Of a DNA stretch of 64,000 bases, positions 10,869-20,880 are shown piece after piece (position 1 is the stretch's first letter; each line of letters opens with the position of its first letter). Position numbers and translations under genes: made by a program. The notes beneath the pieces were generated by a model. It was given only the letters and a program-made list of their open reading frames with translations. It made no database searches and was not told where the DNA came from. The stretch spans positions 53,222,923 to 53,286,922 of the forward strand of contig CAXKWD010000002.1 in NCBI GenBank assembly GCA_964059195.1, written 5' to 3'. Origin of the DNA: Ectobius pallidus (taxonomy: Eukaryota; Arthropoda; Insecta; Blattodea; Ectobiidae).

Positions 10869-11940
10869 ATTGAAGTGTTGTTGAGAAAGCGATGATCTCA
10901 GATAGGTTTAACTCATTTATGAGTAATAAACGATGGCTCCGAACAAGAGGGTTACTAGGCCTACTCTGAAAGCATAATTAACAAGAACTAGATAAAGATC
11001 TGTATTAGGCTAAACATATGGACGAGGCTAAATTTCTCAAACAATAGGCCTATACAAACTCATGCCGGACTGCAAAGAAAGCAGTTAATACAATGAGTAG
11101 GACCGTCGTTTATTTATTGTACCTTATTTTATAACAAGTACTAAAGAAGTGCTCTGTCATCGGGCTAATGATTGATGGCCTGGCACTATAACCAAGCTTT
11201 TAATAGGCTTCTGTAAATCTTTTCACTAAGTATACATATATAAATACATGAAGTGGGCCTTCTTGTTCTGAGGACTCATTTAAATCATACAAAACCATTT
11301 ATATGGTAATTCTTTTAGATACTGCTTACTTAATTTTGTGTTTAAGTATAATATCCTTCCTTCATTTAATTAAAGTAGTTCTTGTTTCCTTGTTTCATTT
11401 CATTTAATGCAGTTTTTGTTTTGTTTAATGACTTGCTTGTTTTTAATGTATATTTTGTTTCTTTGTTCTTTTCATTCACTTTAATGTGCATTTCATTTAT
11501 GTTCTGTTTTTTCTTTATTTAGTTGGTGTGGCATTTTTTTTGTTTATGACAATCTATAGTGAGAGAAAGGCTTAATAAGTTAAATTAATAAATAAATGCA
11601 AAATATGAAGTTTAACTTTTCTTCCAAGTTCTTTTTCATAATTTATTACAAATTTTAGACAAAACTACTGTATCACATAGAGTATATTATGAATTTAAGG
11701 ATTAAAGTGGGCTAAGATAATCTCAATGGGAAAATGTTTAACATGTTTAAGTATGTTCCAAATATTAATAACAGTTTTGTTATTAAAAGTTTGAAGAAGT
11801 AATTGTGTGATTATTATTTTTTTTTTCGAAATTGTTTCTCCTACAAATTTCTCCATAGGAATGTGATGTAGTGGCGATATGGCTGAAGTTGACTGTAACT
11901 TTGGTCAGTCTTTTGAATCAGCTTAATGAGTAGATATTTT
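10869..11940. other. Gene-free stretch
   Basis: T-rich on the plus strand around 11330-11530, with no open frame of note. Two of the TAGGCCTA octamers lie here (10956 and 11045). Confidence 0.5.
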
Positions 11941-12059
11941 CCGCTCTAGAACCGGCCCTGAAGTAAACAAGTCTGTCTGTCTTACTCTAGCCCATTACGC
12001 GATCTATGTAAGAGTGAGACAGACTTACTTGTTTACTTCAGGGCCGGTTCTGGGGCGGA
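11941..12059. repeat. Short hairpin element, about 50-bp arms
   Basis: CCGCTCTAGAACCGGCCC... (11941 onward) is mirrored by ...GGGCCGGTTCTGGGGCGG (to about 12057), with an 18-bp centre. The arms share CTGAAGTAAACAAGT and the GTCTGTCT/AGACAGAC region. The end sequence AGAACCGGCCCTG resembles hAT termini, but the flanks show no clear 8-bp duplication, so the superfamily is open. Confidence 0.75.
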
Positions 12060-12274
12060 CAATACCTACCCATTCCACTGTCTCAAAATACTCTAAAGTA
12101 TAAATTCATAATTCTAGCTTGAAGGTCCTTGAGAACCGTGCATCCTGAAAATCAGTTAAATCAGGCCCGCCTAAAAAAAATATTGAGATTTAGTTCTATT
12201 ACAATGTCTTATACTGAACAGTAATGTGAATTCCAAATAATAACTCATAAAAGAAGGTAAGCTAATTCTGTATA

Positions 12275-13539
12275 TGGGTGATTCTTCAAATACGGGAAAA
12301 TTTGGAGTGTGTAAAATCCAAATTTTTTATTTTGTTTAAAAAATCTCAAAAAAATTACTAAAATACTTCAGGGGTTACTTGATTATAATATGACACCAGC
12401 AGAGCTTAAATGTTTATATTTTTATTTATTTTAATTTTTTTAAAGCCATGTGAATGATATCCGTGTATATGTGGGTGGCAGAAGGCCACATTAATGACTA
12501 ACTTTGGCAACAATATGCTTTTCTTTATGTGGTTTCATATTTTTCTCAGTGTGCCTCAGTTGATTTTGCACCAAATTTGCAAATTTGCGTGCATACTCCG
12601 GAATTAATGTAATTTAAACTAGACTGCGTTTTTATGGTTTGGGGGGGGGGGATTCAAGCAGAAATTCACTTAATCAGTTTTAAGATTTTAAGTACAGGTC
12701 ACAGACACCGCAAATACAATAGTACCCTACATTTATCATCTACATGACTTGAGAGTCATCCACATAACCCTTCATGAGGCATGTGGATGACGCAAAAATC
12801 AGGCATGTGGATGACAAAAAAGGAGTTTTAGTGGTCTCAGCAAGCCATTTCTAAACCTCTGTAGGCTCAACTTCAGTCAGGTACTTTGAATTGGAAGGTT
12901 TATCATAGTACATAATCAAAATTAATTAATATTCACTTTCTGCCTACTTTCTAGAAGTCATGGTAATGACGGGGAATAAAAACGCTTTCCTTGAAAATGA
13001 TGCAAAGTCCTTTGTTAATCCCAAACTGTTTGTAAGCAAGCAAAATTCAACCTTACAATTCAACCACAAGCTGCCCTGTTGGCTTTCTACCACTGTTGCC
13101 AGTTATACAAATTTCTCATTTCTGCAGAAAAAAATATATTCTTTTCAGCCATGTGGATGACCAAAAACCCTTGGGACATTCTTTATGTTCATTAGGTAGG
13201 GTGACAATTTTATTTCATTTTATTTTTTAGGGGTTAATGTTCTTCACACATTCATACTCATGGCAGGAAAAAAGTTGAAAAGGAAATAACATTTTTTTTT
13301 GTGGAAAAATGCATTAGAATATACAAAACCGGTGTATGGGACAGGGCATGTGGATGACATTTCATTGAATTAAATTTTATTTTGGAATATCAGAATTTAA
13401 AGTTAGTGACATTTCAAAGTGATAGCTGTAGTATGGAAGTAGTAGAAACAAACTTTTATTTTAATTTAAATTAAAAGTTGAATTTGAAGGGAAATATTAC
13501 TCCGGAACACAAATTTTCCCGTATTTGAAGAATCCCTCA
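12275..13539. mobile_element. 1.27-kb TIR element with internally repeated motif
   Basis: The terminal inverted repeats share ATTCTTCAAATACGGG followed by AAAATTTG (about 30 bp). TATA flanks both ends (12271-12274 and 13540-13543), giving a TA or TATA target duplication. The motif CATGTGGATGAC occurs near 12779, 12803, 13149 and 13347, with an inverted form near 12755. No convincing transposase frame exists. A TA duplication would fit Tc1/mariner-like elements, but the TIR sequence does not settle the family. Confidence 0.75.
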
Positions 13540-13543
13540 TATA

Positions 13544-14190
13544 CACTATTAACTTACGATTTAAGATAACTACTAATGGCAAATGTAATATAATTTGAAC
13601 AGTTAATAAAAAAATCAATGGACCAGCTTCTGAATTTTACATCACTCAATCATAAAATAAGTATACATAAACCTATTAATAATAAACTATTCGCCAGGAT
13701 GGAAAGAGGTTTTGGCATGAATAAGAATGAAAAGCCAACACCACCTAAAATATTTTATTAAATCTCCACCGAGAGTAGGAAAATATATATTAATAAGTTA
13801 ATAAACAGACAGTCTAATTAAAATAACATAATCTCATTGAAAATAAAAGAAACCTGTCCTGTATAGCAGTAACCTTGGTATTTTATCATATTTGGTCTGA
13901 CCGAAGAACAGATTAGAATAGAACCAGATATTAGCTCTCAAGCCGCGAAAAAACAATATTTTTAACTTCTTAAAATGTTCACTTCCCCCCCCCCCCATAT
14001 GCTTCCACTTAATTTATGTCCTTCGACATTTTCGTAGGCTAACTCGACATTTTTCTACCTCATATTTCTTTCCCACTCTCATTCGATCTATTTCTCCATC
14101 ATTCTTTGTTTGTCTGTCACTCTCTCCCTGTATATTTCTTTCCGTCTTTCTTTCTTTCTTTCTTTGTGACATCTTGAGACACTATTAGCA
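13544..14190. other. Gene-free stretch ending in a polypyrimidine tract
   Basis: AT-rich sequence with a C-run (about 13985-13996). The plus strand from 14103 to 14165 is almost pure pyrimidine ((TTTC)n), followed by TTAGCAG at 14185-14191. That layout is what a 3' splice site looks like and may introduce the exon that follows. Confidence 0.45.
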
Positions 14191-14319
14191 GGCAGGTATT
14201 CTCACACCACATTGGACATGCATTATCACACTCAGCGGGGCCGTGAGAACACCGATGGCGCGGAACGCGATCGCTTTGTTTGCTGTTTGCCAGGCGACGC
14301 CGACGGACAGGGCGGCGAT

Positions 14320-14462
14320 ATGAAATTCGCATGGTACTTCCTGGATACAATAGTTATTTTGGCCTTTCTCCTCTTCCAAATCTTCAAATATGGCTTCTTC
14401 GTTATCCTCGTGATTGTAGAGTTCATCTGCGAGCTTGTGCACCTGTTCTACATATCCGACAG
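14320..14462 (+). CDS. Exon A of a two-exon membrane-protein gene (N-terminal part)
   Basis: The frame opens at ATG 14320 (MKFAWYFLDT) and encodes about 40 strongly hydrophobic residues, enough for one long or two short membrane segments around FQIFKYGFF, then YISD and the first two bases of an Arg codon. The donor is GACAG|GTGGGC at 14463, leaving phase 2. Together with 15992-16364 it makes a continuous 171-codon frame. The frame is also open upstream through an in-frame ATG at 14218 back to about 14170, where a polypyrimidine tract ends in TTAGCAG, so the true start or an earlier exon may lie further 5'. The exon is GC-richer than its introns. The minus strand has a 159-codon frame here; its acidic run mirrors the hydrophobic codons and I treat it as a shadow. 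I do not recognise the family. Confidence 0.6.
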
Positions 14463-15991
14463 GTGGGCATTTCTTCAACAGAGATAGTCTGCTTCTACCG
14501 CTTTCTGTGTCTTTTTGTAGTCCCACTTTTTTAGGAAAACTATCTTGCTTAATTTTACATGATAAAAATGTAGTACTCTCTTTGAATGCACACTTTATAT
14601 CTCTCGAATATCTAAAATCATCAGCGGACATTTGAAGAAACAATAAGCGTATATTCTCAATCATTTTTCAGTCTTTAAATGTTATTTTACCAATTTCAGA
14701 ATAACTTTAATTAAGATGACGATTTTGTACTATGTATTAGAATTTCATTGCATTGATGCTTGATGAAATTAGTATAGGTCTAATAGGGTGTCTACTGATT
14801 TCCAATGGAACAAATTCATGAATTTCATTGCTTTTTTAATTGAATTCATTACCTCTCGATAACGTGCATGGCAGAATGACAAAGGGTTTTTATGAGCCCT
14901 AGCTGAAATCCAAATGAGATGAAAGCTGAATATAATTAAGTTAGAAAAATTGTGTGCCAACATGTATAATGTGATTATGTGTGGCTTGCACTAAAAAACA
15001 TACAGATGCAAATAAACACAGAGCAATGAGAACAGCGTTGAATTTATTAGATACGGAGTAAAATTCAGTAGTTACGTGTACAATTAGGCCTACATATGGT
15101 ACGGAAATACGGGGTTGGGGGCGAACAGAGATACTTAAAACGCAACGGAACGAGTCCCTGTAAAACATAATTTTAAGTTTCAATGTACCACTAAGAGTAG
15201 CTTAAGTAATTTACAAAATTACTTAATAAGTAGGTCTAATACGTACAGTAAGTTTTCTAGGAAAAGGGACAAATTTATGTGTGCATCATAGAGTGATTTA
15301 ATTCCTCGTGGACCCAGGGTTTAAACTGAAAACTAGATACTAAGATTAGTCATTAATATATTTTATGTACCCCGTGTTCATTTTACTGTGAATGAACACA
15401 CTAAAATAATTAGGGAATTAAATTAATTATGAGAGACGTAGACTATACTGTATTCTTCATCCTGACACGACGTCACTTGGATGTCAGTAAATTGTGAGAG
15501 AAGCAGAACTTTATTCAGATATTTTTTTAAAATAAAAATTAACTCCAGGAACAGAAATTGCCAACAAAACAATTGAAACATTTCCATGATCTAATTTAGA
15601 CTACGAGAAATCATTTAGTGGAACGAATTCGTTTTGGCCACATCAAGATAAGGTAGCATAATTTTCATCAATTGTGTTGACCCCTCTCTTCAGGACTTTA
15701 GTGAAATCCCATAAGTGGAGTCAACGAGGGCAGGGAATCAATATTAAAAATGGTTTTAGGAAGTCGGTAATGAAAATGGTAGATAGGGCCTATATGAAGG
15801 AATCTGAGGTGAATTTCGGTTAGGATTTTATTTCAACTATAGCAGTCTTCAATAATCTCTTTTTGTTAACTTGTTATCTTCCTTATTTATTTCTTAAACT
15901 CATTTCTTCCTTAAGTTTTCTCATAACCTTTTTGCAAGTCAATAACTCTTCTATTTTCTTTTTGTTAATTTAATTTCCATTTTCCTTACAG
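14463..15991 (+). other. Intron between the two exons
   Basis: 1529 bp, GT...AG, AT-rich, ending in a pyrimidine-rich run (TTAATTTCCATTTTCCTTACAG). It carries one TAGGCCTA octamer at 15085. I see nothing else in it. Confidence 0.55.
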
Positions 15992-16364
15992 AAATGAGCG
16001 CATAGCGCTGACGGGTTGCATCGCCTTCGTCGCCTTCCTCGCCCTGTTTACAAGATGGCGGTTTGGTGCCGGTTGTTGGAACGGGAGTCGGTTCAGCACA
16101 TGTCATGGTGCAACATGTGGCGCTGCGGTAGACTCTGAAGTGTCCACGTGTCCTTACATATCGTCTGAAGGCCCCACGTGTCCTCTCGAAGAACTGGAGC
16201 CGCCACCATGCGCTGCTGAGATGCCTCCAGAGCCTCCGCCTGAACCATTACCTCCACCCCCACCACCACCTCCAAAGTACGAATGTCCCCCCAACGCACC
16301 ACCTCCAAAGCACGAATGTCCGGCCAACGCACCGCCTCAACCACGACAGTGTCCTTTCAAATAA
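15992..16364 (+). CDS. Exon B: third hydrophobic segment and Pro/Cys-rich C-terminal tail
   Basis: The acceptor TTCCTTACAG|AAATGAG completes the Arg codon left by exon A and continues open for 124 codons to TAA at 16362-16364. Residues 52-68 (IALTGCIAFVAFLALF) form another membrane segment. A Cys-rich stretch follows (CWNGS, STCHGATC). From residue 100 the chain has STCP and PTCP pairs, a proline run (PPPPPPPP), and three imperfect repeats of the type PPK(Y/H)ECP.NA ending QCPFK. AATAAA occurs at the stop and again at 16392. The exact phase match and lack of stops across two GC-rich blocks are the main evidence for a real gene. The layout suggests a small membrane-anchored protein with an extracellular or cytoplasmic proline-rich tail; function unknown. 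No other copy is in the window. Confidence 0.65.
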
Positions 16365-16391
16365 AGCGACATCATGAATTCGTTCAAAATT

Positions 16392-16397
16392 AATAAA
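16392..16397 (+). terminator. Candidate polyadenylation signal
   Basis: AATAAA lies 28 bp past the stop of exon B. A second AATAAA overlaps the stop codon (16360-16365). Confidence 0.45.
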
Positions 16398-16650
16398 TCC
16401 GGGAAGTGAAATCAGTGTATTTTCTTGCTCCAGATAAGTGAAGCTCAGCCTCTTGGATTCTGGGCTCTCTCAGCCTGCAAAGCTATTTTCAATAAGAGTT
16501 AGAACTCTTTTTAGACTGTAGCATAATCAACATTCCTGAAGAAACGCACTGCGGGTAAGTTTCTCCCACTTACCAAGGAGTTGTAAATTTACTATGCACG
16601 TTGAGCGTACCGCGTACCCCAATCAGTCGTTGAGCTCAATAACTAATATG

Positions 16651-17154
16651 TAGGGGCCGTATTTTTTTGTAACAACGATAAGCGCGAAATTTTATAAAAC
16701 AACCTCCCTTAGCTATATTTAACTTTTATATGCTTAAAATACCAATATGAACCAAACTGAATCCACGAAATATCGCGAAATTTACTCGATTCCGCGAAAT
16801 GTGTATATAAGCGCGAAGTATGCCTCTTCTGTCCGTAAAGTGAGAAATGAGCACGGAAATATGCCTTAAAATCACAATAGACTATTGTGTTTTGGTGTAC
16901 TGTATTTTTTTATTTCTTAGCAGCATGCCTTTTTCTGCTGTTTCTGTGGCTGTCAAAGATTTACCGATATATCGATATTTGTGATCGATTACAAGGATTG
17001 CAGAATTTACGCAAACATTGTCTGAACCAAAGTTTATCATTGCGGAATGTTCCCAATGTAGTATAAGTAATTTATTTCACGAAATACCCACCGAAATAGA
17101 AGGAAGTTAACACCGAAATCATCCATTTTATTTCACCAATAAATCAGGGCCCTA
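16651..17154. mobile_element. hAT-type MITE, family 4
   Basis: A 504-bp element with ends TAGGGGCCG and TAGGGCCCTGA (reading inward) and an exact 8-bp duplication CTAATATG (16643-16650 and 17155-17162). The body repeats the word CGCGAAAT and close variants at least seven times, which could be binding sites for the missing transposase. It is the only copy in this window and has no coding frame. Confidence 0.88.
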
Positions 17155-17162
17155 CTAATATG

Positions 17163-18257
17163 GAGAGAACACCGTACTTGAAGAAATCGTGATCATTCGA
17201 AGAAAGAAACCTGAAGTAAACAAAAACTAATATATCTATCTCACTCGAGACCTGTGTCTAAATGTAATTCTTTTCAGCAAAAATTTGATGTGTCTAAATG
17301 CAATAACGATACAAAAGAGAGCAATGAAACTTTCAAACAAAGTTTGCAGGCATATGAGATTTCTATATATGAAATGTCGGGTCATTCTAATGTATGATGA
17401 ATGCGAGGAACAGGAAATCAACATTTCGGACCTACCGGTTTTTGCTGTCAACCCTTTTATTAATAGAGTGTAGCAGTAGAATCGTTCTTTATCCAGATAA
17501 ATTAATTATAAAGAAAAGGAAAAAGTGGTAAATTACATGTAACCCAGATTATAAACGTGATTATAATAACTTAAAATTGTAGTGTATCGAGCAGTAATGA
17601 ATTATACTTAAGATAAATTAGATATGATATAGACACAAAAGATGACATAGCCTAGTACTTCTCAAATCTCGGAAATTACTCGCAGACTTTCTAAGCACTA
17701 GTGTACATTTAACTAGCAAAATTCAATTGGACGTACTTATTCAAATTGCAAAATTCAATTGGACTTACATATGAGGATAGTCAGAAAGAAGTAGACTTTG
17801 TAGGAGTTTTAGAACAAAACGATTTGCTGCTTTTAGACAGATAAAAACTTGAGTCATAATTATGATGAAATTTGTGCAACCGACTTCCCCGTCTAATTAT
17901 GTTGCGTTACACAACACCATAAAAAATAAAATCAGCTAAACTGATGTAACAAAGTGCCAGAATGTTTTTTTTATCAGTAATAAGTGCAATTATGATATGC
18001 AGAAAATAAGTTATTTTTGTAATCGATTTCCGAGTTAAGTTCAGATCCACTCATTAAGAAGGGCTTACGGAAAAACAAAGATCTAGTTTGATAAGCATAT
18101 GTGAAGGAAAATGTGGGTAGTGTTATTTGTCAAAGCTAACTGTAATGCAACTTCTAAAGCCATATATGAACTCTGTAAAGCAATATGTTATCATGAGAAC
18201 TGATTTCCTAAATTTATGGATTCCCCGCAGAAAAAATTCTAATTTCAGCACTTAGCT
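17163..18257. other. Gene-free stretch
   Basis: AT-rich sequence. A short direct repeat, GCAAAATTCAATTGGAC, occurs near 17717 and 17749. I see no exon or RNA gene. Confidence 0.5.
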
Positions 18258-18366
18258 GATGGCGGGCTCAGGTAAGCGCGGCAATGAACCTTCGGGTTCC
18301 ATAAAATAGATAATATTCCTTTAGCTTGCTGAGGAATTGTCTATTGCCATTGAGTATGTGAGTAAG
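18258..18366 (+). mobile_element. 3'-terminal scrap of a LINE (same family as 37.3 kb)
   Basis: GATGGCGGGCTCAGGTAAG..GCGGCAATGAACCTTC..GGTTCCATAAAATAGATAAT matches, in the opposite orientation, the coding end and 3' UTR of the fragment at 37268-37662. Only about 110 bp remain. Confidence 0.75.
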
Positions 18367-19790
18367 TATTCACAAATTGGATTCTTGTATGGATAATTTG
18401 TGTCATAGGGTCAGATATTTGAAAAATTGCTAAAACCAAGAAATACATTGAAATACTATAGGTCCATGTAAGTTTTAGAATATTAAATTTCTCAGAATCT
18501 GCTTTTCGGTTTGCTGCACAATTCTTTATCCAATTAATCAGCCACTGCAATAATAATAGTTATATGCATATTTTCGACTTATAAAGTTCCTCGTCTTAAG
18601 CAAAAGCCTTCTTGTGTATAATTTAGAATAACTGAACGGATGAAAGATCCCCAAGGCAATTCCGAACTAATTAATCCAATAACTATCGAACTAACTGAAC
18701 CATGTGGCAGTTATTTCTGGAGGGCAATACAGTGTATGTGAATCCAGTTAAATTCTTAATGACCGACTGCCTTCATCTATGTAATCCTAATAGCACGATG
18801 TCCTTCTTGATACAGTTTCTACAATCGTTACTCCTTCATACATTTTTCGACTGAAGTTCAGAAGTAGGAGTTTTCATAAAGCACTATATATCTTTATGAA
18901 CAAAGTTCATTTAGTATATGTAACGTCTTCTCCACTTCGCGGCCAGTGTAGGTCTATGCATATCACCGCCATGCTGACTGCAGTAAGGATGCATTTTTTT
19001 TAGGGAGGCGCCAGTAAGAATGAAGGAAAAAATAGTTTCTTTTTACTAAATTTAAATTGTAAGAAAATTCATTATTTAAATGGTCTTTTAAAACAGATTT
19101 TTTTTTCATCTACACTGAGTACAAAAGGACCGAAATGAAGTCTTTAGGCATGCAATTTGCTCTTTCATAATTATGATCCTGGAATGCACTGAACGATTAG
19201 GCTAAGCTTTTTAATATTTTGTTTCCTCAGAATAGCATTTCTTGTACTAAAAATACCCTTTTCTAAAATAACACATGTATATATACATAAGCTACTGGTC
19301 CGGAAATATGCTACTTATATATGCTAGACTTTAATAAGATAAGTTATGTTTTTAGAGCATTTAGATTTCTATTATTTTAAGTACTGAGGATACATGGAAA
19401 TTATATATCAACAAATATAGGCTACAGCTCCGTAGGAAAATTGACATGCTGAAATGGTTTTGTAATGTTCTTTTAGTGAGAATAGGTTAGGCCTACTCTT
19501 TAGCGTTTTGTTTTGTAAAAATGGTATATTATAAATTCTAGGAAGCATTAGATTAAGATGCTGTTTTTTATATTTTTTGCATTATGCTTTGCAAGGTAAA
19601 TCTACGCCAGCACAGTAAATGTCAATTTATAAAAAAGTCCATTGCATTAGTTGGCCCTGACTTTAATGTATGTGGAACTAAACTATCAGTGTAAATGTAC
19701 ATAACATTTGCATCACATAGTAAATAGGTAGGCTTGATAAATCTGTGATAAACGTGAGGGGATCCGAACAATATATCTCACAAGGGTCTC
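18367..19790. other. Gene-free stretch
   Basis: AT-rich sequence with no supported gene. One TAGGCCTA octamer lies at 19488. Confidence 0.5.
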
Positions 19791-19794
19791 CGAA

Positions 19795-20498
19795 ATTCCT
19801 TAGGGGGGACATACAGCTTTCGATGCTGGAAAATATGTGAAGTGTCATTATTTTGTTTCTCAGCAATGAATTGTTCTGTAGCCTTGCAATCTGCCATGTT
19901 CTATATTGACTAGTTTTAAAATTGCATACTATTTTCAGAATTAATTTAACTATTACAGTTAATGGGTAATTATCATTACAAAATGGCAGCCAAATTTTGT
20001 GCCGTTTCCCTGATAACTCAAACATTTATTAACATATTGCAGTGAAATCTTTCATGCAAGTATATTTGATATTATTAAACAACACTATCTAGAATCATAG
20101 ATGTAACTTTAATAGTTTATTAAAAAAATATTTCTAACATAAAAATTTCTAAAAATATTAACAAGTGATGAATTATTTTTTAAAAATATTTATACTGCCG
20201 AATCCAAAGATATGTTGTTGATATGAGTAGAAAAAGAATCATCCAGAAATACTGGTATTTATTAAAATTATCAGGGAAACGGCACTTCAGTGCACAAATT
20301 TTGGCTGCCATTTTGTAATGATAATTTAGCATTAACTGTAATAGTTAAATTAATTCTGAAAATAGTAACTTATGCAATTGTAGAACTAGTCAATACAGAG
20401 CATGCCACATTACAAGACTACAGAACAATTCATTGCTGAGAAAAAATTATGAAACCACCTATTTTTCAGCATCGAAAGCTGTATGTCCCCTATAGTAA
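19795..20498. repeat. Large inverted repeat, about 225-bp arms, about 255-bp spacer
   Basis: The left arm 19795-20015 and right arm 20269-20498 are diverged inverted copies. Shared landmarks include CAGCTTTCGATGCTG, AGCAATGAATTGTTCTGTAG, TTAATTTAACTATTACAGTT and GGCAGCCAAA. Point differences and small gaps separate the arms, so the structure is not recent. There is no coding frame. It could be a foldback transposon or an inverted duplication. Confidence 0.85.
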
Positions 20499-20679
20499 TT
20501 TGAAAAGGATTTGTCAAACACCGGTCAGGGTAGACAGTGACATTGCATTTATACAAAATATCTCGTGTACTCACGAAGCCGCAGTCTTTGTTATTTCTCG
20601 CGGTTTTTTGTGTCTCGGGTTCGACCCCCGTCCTTGCGCCTCAGCCTTGCTTCTCACTTGACCAGCAAAGCTGAACGCG

Positions 20680-20803
20680 ACTGTGATTGGTCCAGCACAC
20701 AGGGATGAAACAATGCCCCCGCGCGGAGAAGAACAGTCACTTCAGTTGTCCAAGAAGCCGTGTGCAGTGCTCATGTGTAGTGCAGTGTCCGTGACGTCAT
20801 AAC
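20680..20803 (+). promoter_or_regulatory. Candidate core promoter with inverted CCAAT, GC box, Inr and CRE
   Basis: A GC-rich island in AT-rich DNA. ATTGG (inverted CCAAT) is at 20686-20690, GCCCCCGCGCGG at about 20715, a TCAGT initiator-like word at 20742-20746, and a palindromic CRE TGACGTCA at 20792-20799, five bases before ATG. No TATA box is visible. It looks like a TATA-less CREB/ATF-responsive promoter with a short leader. The reading is by motif only. Confidence 0.45.
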
Positions 20804-20880
20804 ATGGCTACCTCGCTTCTCAGGTTTGTTGTTATCATTGTTGTGAATACTGTGCAAAATAATTATAAAACATCATACAG
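20804..20880 (+). CDS. Candidate first coding exon with hydrophobic N terminus
   Basis: ATG in good context (AACATGGCT) opens a frame starting MATSLLRFVVIIVVNTV. Its hydrophobic core suggests a signal peptide or anchor. It runs to a consensus donor, CATACAG|GTAAGC, at 20881, leaving phase 2. An earlier donor (CTTCTCAG|GTTTGT at 20824) would shorten it. The exon is 25 codons plus two bases. The + strand exon-like blocks at 54628, 57786, 61985 and 62977 can be joined to it without breaking frame, but the first join would need a 33.7-kb intron and is unproven. No family is recognisable. The promoter motifs immediately upstream are the strongest support. Confidence 0.35.

Noticed and set aside
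14185..14664. 159-codon minus-strand open frame opposite exon A
   Set aside because: Its acidic stretch is the mirror of the hydrophobic codons on the plus strand, and the plus strand has matching splice sites and a phase-consistent partner exon. I treat it as a shadow, though its length is notable.
20600..20640. B-box-like GGGTTCGACCCCC suggesting a tRNA
   Set aside because: No A-box, acceptor stem or anticodon stem could be drawn around it.
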